64,000 nt of DNA from DAITBA01 sp036824005. GTDB taxonomy: Bacteria > Pseudomonadota > Gammaproteobacteria > Burkholderiales > Rhodocyclaceae. Positions 34,877-44,975 of this stretch are shown one piece after another; within the stretch, counting starts at the first letter, position 1; each line of letters opens with the position of its first letter. A program made the position numbers and the translations under genes. The notes under the pieces were generated by a model. It had not been told where the DNA came from. It saw only the letters and a program-made list of their open reading frames with translations, and made no database searches. The stretch is taken from positions 1-64,000 of the forward strand of contig DAITBA010000006.1 of assembly GCA_036824005.1 (NCBI GenBank). Reading direction: 5' to 3'.

Positions 34877-36228
34877 GGCTGTGTCACGGCCAGTGGAATG
34901 CTCACCGACACCCGCATGCCGCGCGGCACCCGCGGCGCAAGGGTGAAGCGTCCGCCCAGCGCCTGCACGCGCTCGTGCATGCCGAGCACGCCCAAACCCG
35001 GTTCGCCGGGCGCGCGGTCGTCAGGCATGCCGTCGTCATCGACCGTCAGCTCTATCGCCGCGTCGCGCCGCAGGCGCACCGCGACCTCGGTCGCCCGGCC
35101 GTGCTTGGCGGCGTTGGTCAGGCTCTCCTGCACGATGCGATAGAGGCTGACATTGAGGTTGTCGGGCAGATCGTCGAACGTGCCCTCCAGTTCCAGCGCG
35201 TAGTGGCAGCGACCACGGCTGCGCTGGTTCCAGCCTTCGAGCAGCTGCCCGAGGCCGGCCGCTAGGCCGAATTCCTCCAGCCCCACGGGCCGCAGCTGGC
35301 GCAGGATCTGCTGCAGCGACTCCATCATGTGCCCGGACGTGCGCGCGATGGCCTGGGTGCAGGGCAGCAGCGCGGGCAGGCCGTCGCGCGCCAGCTCGTT
35401 GGCATAGGCGGCCTCGGCGTTGATGGAGGTGAGGCACTGGCCGAACTCGTCGTGCAGTTCCCGCGCGAGATGGCGCCGCTCCTCCTCGCGCACGCTGAGC
35501 AGCCGTTCTGCAAGCTGGCGCTGCGCCTGCATAGTGGCTTGCAGGCGCGCGGCGAGATCGTTGAACACCGCACTGATTCGCTCCAGCTCGATCAGCTCGA
35601 AGCGCGGCAGGCGCACCGACAGGTCCCCCTGTTCCATGCGGCCCAGGGCCTGCAGGATCTGTTCCGTCGGACGCAGAGCCCGATGCACCGGCACGTAGAC
35701 CAGGAAGTTGAGCATCAGTATGCCGGCAGCGATCCACAGCACGGCGCGCACCTGTACCCATACGTCCGCCGCCTCGCTGTCGAGATTGGGCGTGACGGTA
35801 AGCTCGCCCGCAGTGATGCCGGGATGCACGCCGATGGTTCCGCGATACATCACGTCCGGGCCGATGAGCATCTGCATCGCCCGGCGCAGGAGGTGCGGCG
35901 GATCGCCGGCGTCGGCGAAGCAGCGCTTCACGACCGGGCGGCGATAGAGGTCTACCACCTCCGCGCAGAAGTGGACCACCCGGCCCATGCCGTCGAGGGT
36001 CGACAGGTCGATCTGATCGATGGTGCGTCGGAAGCTATTGCTGCTGCGGGCAGCTTCGTCGTTGATCAACTGGCGGATGGTGGCTCCGGTGCGCTGGATG
36101 TTCTCGCCGATGCGATGGCGTGCCTGGACGAGGATGACGGCGATGGCAACCGCCGAGATGGCACACGCGAAAAGCGTGACGCGAAGCATCAGGGCGCGTC
36201 TGAGATCGATGTGTCGCCGAAGCCGCAC
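34861..36228 (-). CDS. NarL-type sensor histidine kinase (HisKA_3)
   Basis: This 455-residue kinase has membrane helices at about 13-34 and 163-181 flanking a roughly 125-residue periplasmic domain. A HAMP domain follows (about 182-238), then the HisKA_3 phospho-acceptor H259 (RRHLARELHDEFGQ), the N-box around N372 (QESLTNAAKHG) and the ATP-lid DDDG plus GLGVLGMHERV. The periplasmic sensor has two cysteines (C88 and C103) that could form a disulfide. The ligand is unknown. It partners the downstream regulator gene. Confidence 0.93.
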   Translation of the reverse strand: MRLRRHIDLRRALMLRVTLFACAISAVAIAVILVQARHRIGENIQRTGATIRQLINDEAARSSNSFRRTIDQIDLSTLDGMGRVVHFCAEVVDLYRRPVVKRCFADAGDPPHLLRRAMQMLIGPDVMYRGTIGVHPGITAGELTVTPNLDSEAADVWVQVRAVLWIAAGILMLNFLVYVPVHRALRPTEQILQALGRMEQGDLSVRLPRFELIELERISAVFNDLAARLQATMQAQRQLAERLLSVREEERRHLARELHDEFGQCLTSINAEAAYANELARDGLPALLPCTQAIARTSGHMMESLQQILRQLRPVGLEEFGLAAGLGQLLEGWNQRSRGRCHYALELEGTFDDLPDNLNVSLYRIVQESLTNAAKHGRATEVAVRLRRDAAIELTVDDDGMPDDRAPGEPGLGVLGMHERVQALGGRFTLAPRVPRGMRVSVSIPLAVTQPWKTE

Positions 36229-36330
36229 GGAAAGGGGGGGTTAGCGTCGCCGGAGGAGCATTATTGCCGACGTGGCCAGCGGCCGCCAGCAGGCCGCAGC
36301 ACTCCCGGATGCGCTCACTTACTCCGGCAC

Positions 36331-36630
36331 TTAGACCATCGAGCCGTCATTCATGCGATAGGCGATTCCGGCCCTGACACCCCGCCCCTCACCCGGTTGG
36401 CCGCCAGCCTTGTAGCGCTCGATCTTCCGCCCGTCCTTGAGGACGATCTCCATGTCCGGCCGTCCGGGGTTGCGGATCAGCGTGGCCTGGTCCGGGCTGA
36501 AGGGATTCATCGGATTGTCGGCCACCGCCAGCAGCAGCGCAGCGATGACCACGAGGAAGACGTCGATGAGATTCACCACCGACAGGATGGGATCGTCCGC
36601 CTCCTGATCCTCCATCAGTCGCAGCCTCAT
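36331..36630 (-). CDS. DUF2149-like small membrane protein
   Basis: This 99-residue protein has one N-terminal membrane helix (SVVNLIDVFLVVIAALLLAVA) preceded by acidic residues, and a soluble C-terminal part (LIRNPGRPDMEIVLKDGRKIERYKAGG). The layout, with a short cytoplasmic tail, an Asp in the helix and a periplasmic domain, recalls ExbD/TolR and MotB-type partners. I recognise it as DUF2149-like. Its start overlaps the stop of the ExbB/TolQ-like gene by 4 nt. The biological role is not known. Confidence 0.75.
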   Translation of the reverse strand: MRLRLMEDQEADDPILSVVNLIDVFLVVIAALLLAVADNPMNPFSPDQATLIRNPGRPDMEIVLKDGRKIERYKAGGQPGEGRGVRAGIAYRMNDGSMV

Positions 36631-37106
36631 GACAGAACCTTTTCGATGCGCGCGAGATCGTGGGCATACCAGCGCCGCCGCACATGGACCACCCAATAGG
36701 TGATTGCGGCGGCGATCAGCGCCAGGATCACCGCCGAGAAGGCCACCACGAGGTTGCGCGACACGTCGGCGAGCTGCCCGTCGGCCAGCGCCCTCAGCGC
36801 CGGACCCATGGGAATCATGGTGGCCACCAGCCCCAGCATGGGCGCCACGCGGGTGGCGATGCGGGCGAACTCCAGCCGCTCCACGGCGAGCGCCTCCAGC
36901 TCGGCGAGGGAGAGGCCGGGGTCGGCACGGCGCGCCGCCCGCAGCTCGAAACCCGGGTCCTCGCCGCGGCGGCGTTGCCGGGCCTGCCACAGGAAGCTGC
37001 CCAGCGCATGGAAAGCATGGACGAACAGCACGGCGATCGTGACCAGCACCGGCAAGAGGAACAGCTGGCTCACGCCGTACATGGCGGACTCGATGGTGCC
37101 GTTCAT
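36627..37106 (-). CDS. MotA/TolQ/ExbB family proton-channel protein
   Basis: The ATG at 37106 gives 159 residues with three hydrophobic segments (about 14-34, 88-105 and 119-141). The MotA/ExbB core is ARIATRVAPMLGLVATMIPMGPAL followed by VAFSAVILALIAAAITYWVVHV. It is short compared with ExbB or TolQ because the cytoplasmic loop is reduced. With the DUF2149-like protein it could form an ion-driven motor in the inner membrane. No TonB, Pal or TolA gene is adjacent. Confidence 0.85.
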   Translation of the reverse strand: MNGTIESAMYGVSQLFLLPVLVTIAVLFVHAFHALGSFLWQARQRRRGEDPGFELRAARRADPGLSLAELEALAVERLEFARIATRVAPMLGLVATMIPMGPALRALADGQLADVSRNLVVAFSAVILALIAAAITYWVVHVRRRWYAHDLARIEKVLS

Positions 37107-37107
37107 G

Positions 37108-37884
37108 CTAGGCCTCCTGCAGGCGCCGGCGCCGACCCTGACGGAATACGCCGGCCATGAAGGCGAATGCAAGCAGCATCACCGCCAGCCACTCGATGGC
37201 GCGATGCGTCGGCGCATCCGGTGGCGGCACCACCTTCTCGAGCTTCTGGCCCGCGACAGGCGAGGACGAAACCCCGACGCCGCGCCCCTGCCCGTCGCGG
37301 CTCCCCGTGTGGTAGCCGGTGCGCAGGAATTCCCTGGCGTCGGGATCCCCCTCGTCGGCAGCGGCCTGGAACCACTTGCGCACCTCGGCTTCGTTGCGCT
37401 CCACGCCCTTGCCGAGATACAGGGCGGTGGCATAGTGCAGTTTGCCCAGCGTGCCGTAGGCCGGATCGCCGCTCATGGCCGCGCGGCGCATGAGTTCGGT
37501 GGCCTTGGCATCGTCCTGCGGAACGCCATTGCCGTTTTCGTACATCAGCGCCTTCCAGATCATGGCGCCGACATAGCCGGCGGCAATGCACTTGTCGAAG
37601 ACGGCGTTGGCCGTCTCATGATCGCCGCACTTCTCCAACAGATACCCGTGGGCGCAGGTGAGGAGGCCGGCCGGCCGCTGGGCGCTGTGCTCGAGGGACA
37701 GATCGCTCACCACGTTTTCGAGATCGCCGGGCACCGTCTGGCGCACGGCACCGCCGCAGAAGCGGTGTTCCCCCGCCGCCCAGGTATCGGCCGACGCGAA
37801 TAGCGCCCAACTCGCCACCGCCAGCGCGGCAGCCCCGAACCTTCCGAACATCCGCAGCGTCCTCTTCGATATTGCCGATGGCAT
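37108..37884 (-). CDS. Secreted Sel1-repeat protein with C-terminal membrane anchor
   Basis: This 258-residue protein has a signal peptide (residues 1-37), a region with cysteines C43, C77, C86 and C99, and Sel1-like repeats (VGAMIWKALMYENGNGVPQDDAKATELMRRAAMSGDP; KLHYATALYLGKGVERNEAEVRKWFQAAADEGDP). A membrane helix comes near the C-terminus (AIEWLAVMLLAFAFMAGVF) before a basic tail. It should be a periplasmic adaptor anchored in the inner membrane. It is the first gene of the three-gene set, with 1 nt before the channel gene. Confidence 0.82.
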   Translation of the reverse strand: MPSAISKRTLRMFGRFGAAALAVASWALFASADTWAAGEHRFCGGAVRQTVPGDLENVVSDLSLEHSAQRPAGLLTCAHGYLLEKCGDHETANAVFDKCIAAGYVGAMIWKALMYENGNGVPQDDAKATELMRRAAMSGDPAYGTLGKLHYATALYLGKGVERNEAEVRKWFQAAADEGDPDAREFLRTGYHTGSRDGQGRGVGVSSSPVAGQKLEKVVPPPDAPTHRAIEWLAVMLLAFAFMAGVFRQGRRRRLQEA

Positions 37885-38004
37885 CGGCCGTCGCCAATGT
37901 ATGGCCGGCGAGGAGACTGGTCACCAGCAATTTGCCACGGCGAGGGCGGGCAAATTGCCCGTGCCGCATGAGACTGCTGATGCGGCGGGGATGGGAAGCG
38001 TCGC

Positions 38005-38355
38005 TCAGGCGCGCCCGCGTTCGATGAAAACGCCGACGCGCTTGACATCCTTCATGATGCCCGCCTTGGCGATGGAGATCTTGACCCAGGGTGCACCGAA
38101 TTCATCGAAGAGCATGGCGACGATGTGCTCGCCCAGGGTTTCCAACAGGTTGAAGCGCTTCCCGGACAGCTCCTGACGGATGCGGGCAATAACTTCCGCA
38201 TAGTCGATGGTATCGCCGATGTCGTCGTTGGCCGCGGCGATGTCGGGCACGCCGAACGTCAGGTCGATCTGCAGCCGCTGCGGCGCTGCCTTCTCCCGCG
38301 GGTAAATGCCCACCCAGGCGTCCACCTGCATGTCGTCGATGAAGATGAAGTCCAT
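38005..38355 (-). CDS. folB: Dihydroneopterin aldolase
   Basis: This 116-residue protein has the FolB features FIDDMQVDAWVGIYPREKAAPQRLQIDLTFG, DTIDYAEV, LLETLGEHI and VKISIAKAGIMKDVKRVGV. It cleaves dihydroneopterin in folate synthesis. It is divergent from plsY across an 85-nt gap. The 120 nt between it and the Sel1 gene hold nothing recognisable. Confidence 0.95.
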   Translation of the reverse strand: MDFIFIDDMQVDAWVGIYPREKAAPQRLQIDLTFGVPDIAAANDDIGDTIDYAEVIARIRQELSGKRFNLLETLGEHIVAMLFDEFGAPWVKISIAKAGIMKDVKRVGVFIERGRA

Positions 38356-38440
38356 GCTTTGCCTCGGGCCGTCGGCGCGGGATGCGCGCAGCCGGCGGCC
38401 TGCGTGCTGTTAGAATCCGAAGCATTGTAGGGCATTCGTC

Positions 38441-39070
38441 ATGACCACGGCCGTATTTGCGCTGCTTGCATATCTCATCGGCTCGCTGCCGTTCGCGGTG
38501 ATCGTCAGCCGCCTCTTCGGCTTGGCCGACCCGCGCACCTACGGCTCGAAAAACCCCGGGGCAACCAACGTCCTGCGCAGCGGCAACAAGCTCGCGGCCG
38601 TCCTGACGCTCGTCGGCGATGCCGCGAAGGGGTGGCTGGCGGTTTGGCTGGCGACGCGCTTCGGTCCGCAGTTCGGTGCCACGAAGTTCGATGTTGCCCT
38701 GGTCGCGGTGTGCGTGTTCCTCGGACATGTGCTGCCGGTGTTCTTGCGCTTTCGCGGCGGCAAGGGCGTAGCCACGGCGGCGGGCGTGTTACTCGCCTTG
38801 AACGTCTGGCTCGGTATCGCGATCCTGGCAATCTGGCTGGGCGTGGCCCTGCTGTTCCGCTACTCCTCGCTCGCGGCGGTGGTCGCGGCCGCAGCGGCGC
38901 CGTTCGTGGCGTTGAAGACTTTCGGTGCCGACGACTACTTCGCTGCGGTCACGGTCATGTCGGCAGCGCTGATCATCCGCCATATCGACAACATCAAGCG
39001 GCTGTCGACCGGGCAGGAGAGCAAGATCGGCCGGAAGAAAGACGTTCAGGCCGGTTCCGACAAGAGCTGA
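38441..39070 (+). CDS. plsY: Glycerol-3-phosphate acyltransferase PlsY
   Basis: This 209-residue inner-membrane protein has five or more helices and the PlsY motifs YLIGSLPFAVIVSRLFGLADPRTYGSKNPGATNVLRSG, GHVLPVFLRFRGGKGVATAAGV and LIIRHIDNIKRL. It acylates glycerol-3-phosphate using acyl-phosphate. Its last 25 bp overlap the convergent tsaD gene. Confidence 0.96.
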   Translation: MTTAVFALLAYLIGSLPFAVIVSRLFGLADPRTYGSKNPGATNVLRSGNKLAAVLTLVGDAAKGWLAVWLATRFGPQFGATKFDVALVAVCVFLGHVLPVFLRFRGGKGVATAAGVLLALNVWLGIAILAIWLGVALLFRYSSLAAVVAAAAAPFVALKTFGADDYFAAVTVMSAALIIRHIDNIKRLSTGQESKIGRKKDVQAGSDKS

Positions 39071-40077
39071 AGCGGCCAGCGCGGCATGACCTCGAAGCTA
39101 CCCGCCGTAGCAGGCCGCGACGGCGGACAACCTGCCGAGATGCGCAGAACACCGGCGAAGGCGATCATCGCGCCGTTGTCGGTGCACAAATCCGGCGCCG
39201 GATAGAACACCTGCACGCCGGCGCGCGCCGCCGCCGTGTCGAGCGTAGCGCGCAGCCGGCGGTTCGCTCCCACGCCCCCTGCGACGACCAGCCGAGCCAG
39301 GCCGGCGTGAGCCACCGCGGCCAGCGCCTTGGCGACCAGGACCGTCACCACGGCTTCCTGGAATTCCGCCGCCAGATCGGCGCGCTGCGCCGCCGTCATG
39401 GCTTCCGCGCGCAGCAGCGTCAGGACTGCAGTCTTCAGCCCGCTGAAGCTGAAGTTGAGATCGCCGCTGGCAAGCATCGGCCGCGGCAGCTTGAACCTGC
39501 CAGGCGTGCCCTGCTCCGCCAGCCGGGCCACGGCAGGCCCGCCCGGGTAGCCCAGGTCAAGCAGCTTCGCCGTCTTGTCGAAGGCCTCGCCGGCGGCGTC
39601 ATCCAGGGTCTCGCCTAGCAGCTCATAGGCGCCGACCCCGGTCACCCGCATCAACTGCGTGTGGCCGCCCGACACGAGCAGCGCGACGAAGGGAAATCTG
39701 GGCGCATCGAGGGCAAGCAGCGGCGAGAGCAGGTGCCCTTCGAGATGATGGATGGGCAGTGCTGGAACGCCCAGGGCGAAGGCAAGCGACTCGGCAAAGC
39801 TTGCTCCGACCAGCAACGCGCCGGCCAACCCGGGTCCCGCCGTGTAGGCGACGGCGTCCAGATCGGCAGGACGCTTGCCGGCGTCCGCCAAGACCTTGCG
39901 CGTCAATGGCAGCAGGCGCCGGATATGATCTCGCGATGCAAGTTCCGGCACTACGCCGCCGTAGGCATCGTGCAGCTCGACCTGGGAATGGACAGCGTGG
40001 GCAAGCAGGCCAAGCGCGCCGTCGCACAGCGCAACGCCGGTTTCGTCACAGGAGGTTTCGATGCCCAGTACAAGCAT
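39046..40077 (-). CDS. tsaD: tRNA threonylcarbamoyladenosine transferase TsaD
   Basis: This 343-residue ASKHA ATPase has VLGIETSCDETGVALCDG, GGVVPELASRDHIRRLLPL, PGLAGALLVGASFA, the metal-binding HHLEGHLLSPL, VSGGHTQL, FSGLKTAV and VVAGGVGANRRLR. It completes t6A37 in ANN-decoding tRNAs with TsaB and TsaE. It is divergent from rpsU, a conserved proteobacterial arrangement. Confidence 0.96.
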   Translation of the reverse strand: MLVLGIETSCDETGVALCDGALGLLAHAVHSQVELHDAYGGVVPELASRDHIRRLLPLTRKVLADAGKRPADLDAVAYTAGPGLAGALLVGASFAESLAFALGVPALPIHHLEGHLLSPLLALDAPRFPFVALLVSGGHTQLMRVTGVGAYELLGETLDDAAGEAFDKTAKLLDLGYPGGPAVARLAEQGTPGRFKLPRPMLASGDLNFSFSGLKTAVLTLLRAEAMTAAQRADLAAEFQEAVVTVLVAKALAAVAHAGLARLVVAGGVGANRRLRATLDTAAARAGVQVFYPAPDLCTDNGAMIAFAGVLRISAGCPPSRPATAGSFEVMPRWPLQLLSEPA

Positions 40078-40139
40078 GGCCGCTGCTGGAGGAGTTGTGC
40101 CATTCTAGCGGTCGCGGGGCGGGCAGCGGCAATTGTTTC

Positions 40140-40168
40140 TTGGAAATCGCCGCAAAACGCGCTATTAT
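40140..40168 (+). promoter_or_regulatory. Sigma-70 promoter of rpsU
   Basis: TTGGAA (40140-40145) and TATTAT (40163-40168) are separated by exactly 17 nt. Transcription would begin near 40175, 27 nt before the rpsU ATG, and AAGGGA provides the ribosome-binding site. This is the best sigma-70 match in the window. Confidence 0.7.
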
Positions 40169-40201
40169 TCGCGGCTTTCTGCTTCGATCCAAGGGATTTG
40201 T

Positions 40202-40414
40202 ATGCCGGGTGTCCGCGTCAAGGAGAACGAGCCGTTCGAAGTCGCCATTCGTCGCTTTAAGCGCACCATCGAAAAGACCGGGATTCTGACCGAACTGCGC
40301 GCGCGCGAGTTCTACGAGAAACCCACTGCCGAGCGCAAACGGAAACTGGCGGCCGCGGTCAAGCGACATCACAAGCGGCTGCGCAGCCAGATGCTGCCAC
40401 CGAAGCTGTACTAA
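40202..40414 (+). CDS. rpsU: 30S ribosomal protein S21
   Basis: This is a complete 70-residue S21: MPGVRVKENEPFEVAIRRFKR, then KTGILTELRAREFYEKPTAERKRKLAAAVKRHHKRLR. The ATG at 40202 follows AAGGGATTTGT, and the longer open frame upstream is not needed. It binds the 30S subunit near the anti-Shine-Dalgarno region. It heads the macromolecular-synthesis cluster with yqeY, dnaG and rpoD. Confidence 0.97.
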   Translation: MPGVRVKENEPFEVAIRRFKRTIEKTGILTELRAREFYEKPTAERKRKLAAAVKRHHKRLRSQMLPPKLY

Positions 40415-40431
40415 GCGGCAACGAGAATACC

Positions 40432-40455
40432 CCGATGCCGCCGCGGCGGCATCGG
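40432..40455. repeat. 24-bp perfect palindrome after rpsU
   Basis: The sequence is a perfect palindrome with 12-bp arms, CCGATGCCGCCG and its complement, starting 18 nt after the rpsU stop. As RNA it makes a very stable GC hairpin without a T-run. It could stall RNA polymerase or protect the rpsU mRNA 3' end from exonucleases. Confidence 0.6.
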
Positions 40456-40485
40456 CAAATGATGCGGCGCGCCGTCGCGCTCGGG

Positions 40486-40523
40486 AGCCTTGGAGACCGT
40501 AGGTCGCAAGGCTTTTTGCTTTT
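40486..40523 (+). terminator. Rho-independent terminator between rpsU and yqeY
   Basis: AGCCTTG (40486-40492) pairs with CAAGGCT (40507-40513), with an inner GACC/GGTC stem, followed by TTTTGCTTTT. This is a classic intrinsic terminator only 22 nt before the yqeY ATG. It should uncouple rpsU from the genes below it, like the terminator between rpsU and dnaG in E. coli. Confidence 0.85.
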
Positions 40524-40545
40524 CTGGCCTCACTGTTGCGTCCCC

Positions 40546-40995
40546 ATGCCACTGAAAGAGCAAATCACAGAAGACATGAAATTGGCCATGAAGGCCAGAG
40601 ACTCGGCGCGACTGTCGGCGATTCGTCTCGTGCTCGCTGCCGTCAAGCAGCGCGAAGTGGACGACCGCGTGCAGCTCGATGACGCCGGCGTGGTCGCGGT
40701 GATCGAGAAAATGCTGAAGCAGCGCCGGGACTCGATCAGCCAGTACGAAAGCGCCGGGCGCAAGGATCTCGCCGACGCGGAGAAGTTCGAGGTCGAGGTG
40801 CTCCTGTCCTACATGCCTCAGGCCATGTCCGCGGCCGAGATCGAAGCCGCCATCGCCGCCGCCGTAGCGCAATGCGGTGCCAAAGGCATGCCGGACATGG
40901 GCAAGGTGATGAGCCTGCTCAAGCCGCAGCTCACAGGCCGGGCCGACATGGCGCAGGCGTCAGCCCTCGTCAAAGCGGCACTGAGCAAGGCCTGA
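40546..40995 (+). CDS. yqeY: YqeY family (GatB/YqeY domain) protein
   Basis: The ATG at 40546 gives a 149-residue protein that begins MPLKEQITEDMKLAMKARDSARLSAIRLVLAAVKQ. It has MLKQRRDSISQYESAGRKDLADAEKFEVEVLLSYMPQAMS and ends with the helical GatB/YqeY tail domain. Function is unclear, with a tRNA-linked amidase role suggested by the domain. It sits between rpsU and dnaG. No good ribosome-binding site is visible because the terminator hairpin abuts the start. Confidence 0.93.
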   Translation: MPLKEQITEDMKLAMKARDSARLSAIRLVLAAVKQREVDDRVQLDDAGVVAVIEKMLKQRRDSISQYESAGRKDLADAEKFEVEVLLSYMPQAMSAAEIEAAIAAAVAQCGAKGMPDMGKVMSLLKPQLTGRADMAQASALVKAALSKA

Positions 40996-41054
40996 GCGGC
41001 ACCCGGTCTTGCGGCATCGTATTCGCCCCCGGGAGCAATCCGGTCCGGGCTCCC

Positions 41055-41060
41055 TATAAT
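41055..41060 (+). promoter_or_regulatory. -10 hexamer upstream of dnaG
   Basis: A perfect TATAAT stands 48 nt before the dnaG GTG in the 112-nt yqeY-dnaG gap. The -35 region is weak (GGAGCA at 17-nt spacing). It probably gives dnaG its own start in addition to readthrough. Confidence 0.5.
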
Positions 41061-41107
41061 GGGTAGAAGGCCTTGTTATCCGCAGTGGCAACCCCATCCT
41101 GAAGCGT

Positions 41108-42886
41108 GTGATTCCACAGTCCTTCATTCAGGAACTCCTGGCACGCGCCGACATTGTCGATGTCATCGAGCGTTACCTGCCGCTGAAGAAGGCCGGCGCC
41201 AACTACACCGCGTGTTGTCCTTTCCACAGCGAGAAGACGCCGTCATTCACGGTCAGTCCATCCAAGCAGTTCTACCACTGCTTCGGCTGCGGTGCCCACG
41301 GCAGCACCATCGGATTCCTGATGGAATATTGCGGCCTGAGTTACCCGGATGCCATCCATGAACTGGCAACCAGCGTCGGCATGCAGGTGCCGCGCCAGGA
41401 GCCCGGCAAGCGCGAGCATGGGCCGGAACGAAAGCAGCCGCTCACCGAGCTGATGGCAGCCGCCTCCCGTTACTACCGGGAACAGCTCAAGGCCAGCCCG
41501 AAGGCCATTTCATATCTCAAGTCACGGGGACTCACCGGTGAAATCGCTGCCCGCTTCGGGCTCGGCTACGCCCCTGAGGGTTGGCAGAACCTGGCGCAGA
41601 TCGTTGCCGATTATCGCGGGCCGGACTTGCTTGACGCAGGACTGGTCATCGACAGCGACAGCGGCAGACGGTACGACCGCTTTCGCGACCGCATCATGTT
41701 CCCCATCGTCGATACCCGGGGCAATGTGATCGGCTTCGGCGGGCGCATCCTAGGCCAGGAACATAGCGCCGAGGCGGATGCCGGCCCAAAGTACCTCAAC
41801 TCCCCGGAAACCCCGCTCTTCGAAAAGGGGCGGGAGCTCTACGGCTTGCCCCAGGCGCGGGCGGCGGTACGGACCAGCGACACCGTGATTGTCGTCGAGG
41901 GCTATATGGACGTCGTCGCCCTGGCCCAGCTTGGCGTCGGGAATGCCGTGGCAACGCTCGGCACGGCAACGACGGCAACCCACGTCCAGAAACTGCTGCG
42001 CCAGGCACAACGGGTCGTCTTTTGTTTCGACGGCGACAGCGCCGGGCGCAAAGCCGCGTGGCGAGCGCTGGAGGCAAGCCTGGAACACTTGGCCGAAAAC
42101 AAGATGATCGTGTTCCTGTTTTTGCCCAGCGAGCACGATCCCGATAGCTACGTGCGCGCGTTCGGGGCTGATGCCTTCCGGCAGCTTGCCGCCCAGGCCG
42201 TGCCACTGACCGAGTTCCTCATGCTCGAATTGAAGTCGCGGGTCGAACTGGCGACAGCCGAGGGGCGCTCGCGTCTGGTGCACGAGGCGAAACCTTTACT
42301 GCAACGCATTCAGGCGCCCCTTTTGCGGCTGCAGGTGGTCAAGGAACTCGCCGCCGCGGCCGGATTCACGCAGGCGGAGGTCGAAGCAGCCTGCAGCCTG
42401 CGCCCGATTGCTGCGCCAGCGCGGGCGAAGGCGCCACGCCGGCAGAGCGTCTCGCCCCTGCCGTGGAAGTTGCTGCTGCTCACCACCCACCGACCGGACT
42501 TCGCCGCGCGCATACCCTTCGATCTTCTGCCCGCCGCCGACGACAGTCGTGAAGCGCGGACGCTCGGCGCACTGGTGCGCGCGATCGAGGACGGCTCGCT
42601 GCCGCGCTTTGGCCACGGCATGTTGCTCGAGTACTTCCGCAACACCGAGCACGAAGCGACGCTGGCCGAGGTGGTTAGCGAACTGGAGGAGAACTATTTC
42701 GACGAAGACAGTATCGAATCCGTCTTCAACGACGCGCTCGACGGGTTGCGCGCGGCACGGGACGACCGCGAATACACCCTGCTCAGGGAAAAGCTGACCC
42801 GCGGCGGCCTGAATGACGAAGAAAAGAAGCGGTTTGGAGAACTAGCCTCGTCAAAACAACGAGTTAGCAGTCAAGCGAAAGCGTGA
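41108..42886 (+). CDS. dnaG: DNA primase
   Basis: This 592-residue primase starts at a GTG. Its N-terminal zinc-binding domain (CCPFHSEKTPSFTVSPSKQFYHCFGCGAHG) is followed by the RNA-polymerase domain with FRDRIMFPIVDTRGNVIGFGGR, the TOPRIM part with VVEGYMDVVAL and FCFDGDSAGRKAAWRALE, and a C-terminal DnaB-interaction domain. It lays RNA primers at the replication fork. It precedes rpoD by 51 nt, as in most proteobacteria. Confidence 0.97.
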   Translation: MIPQSFIQELLARADIVDVIERYLPLKKAGANYTACCPFHSEKTPSFTVSPSKQFYHCFGCGAHGSTIGFLMEYCGLSYPDAIHELATSVGMQVPRQEPGKREHGPERKQPLTELMAAASRYYREQLKASPKAISYLKSRGLTGEIAARFGLGYAPEGWQNLAQIVADYRGPDLLDAGLVIDSDSGRRYDRFRDRIMFPIVDTRGNVIGFGGRILGQEHSAEADAGPKYLNSPETPLFEKGRELYGLPQARAAVRTSDTVIVVEGYMDVVALAQLGVGNAVATLGTATTATHVQKLLRQAQRVVFCFDGDSAGRKAAWRALEASLEHLAENKMIVFLFLPSEHDPDSYVRAFGADAFRQLAAQAVPLTEFLMLELKSRVELATAEGRSRLVHEAKPLLQRIQAPLLRLQVVKELAAAAGFTQAEVEAACSLRPIAAPARAKAPRRQSVSPLPWKLLLLTTHRPDFAARIPFDLLPAADDSREARTLGALVRAIEDGSLPRFGHGMLLEYFRNTEHEATLAEVVSELEENYFDEDSIESVFNDALDGLRAARDDREYTLLREKLTRGGLNDEEKKRFGELASSKQRVSSQAKA

Positions 42887-42892
42887 CGCGAT

Positions 42893-42901
42893 TGGTATAA
42901 T
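42893..42901 (+). promoter_or_regulatory. Extended -10 promoter of rpoD
   Basis: TG-G-TATAAT is a perfect extended -10 element, and no convincing -35 is present, as is usual for this type. Transcription would start near 42908, 30 nt before the rpoD ATG, with GAGGAA as the ribosome-binding site. Confidence 0.65.
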
Positions 42902-42937
42902 TATTGGTTTTTGCTCCCACGGTATTTGAGGAACGCT

Positions 42938-44881
<1,944 letters not shown>

Positions 44882-44905
44882 TCTACCAGGACGTTACCTC
44901 TTGCG

Positions 44906-44936
44906 AAACGGCGGGATCTCCCGCCGTTTTCGTTTT
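44906..44936 (+). terminator. Rho-independent terminator of rpoD
   Basis: AAACGGCGGG (44906-44915) pairs with CCCGCCGTTT (44920-44929) around a 4-nt loop, followed by TCGTTTT. The 10-bp stem lies 24 nt after the rpoD stop. It separates rpoD from the convergent CRISPR array, whose last repeat begins 40 nt further on. Confidence 0.85.
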
Positions 44937-44975
44937 CGCCACGGTACGGCACTACTCCGAAAGCTCCTTCACCGA

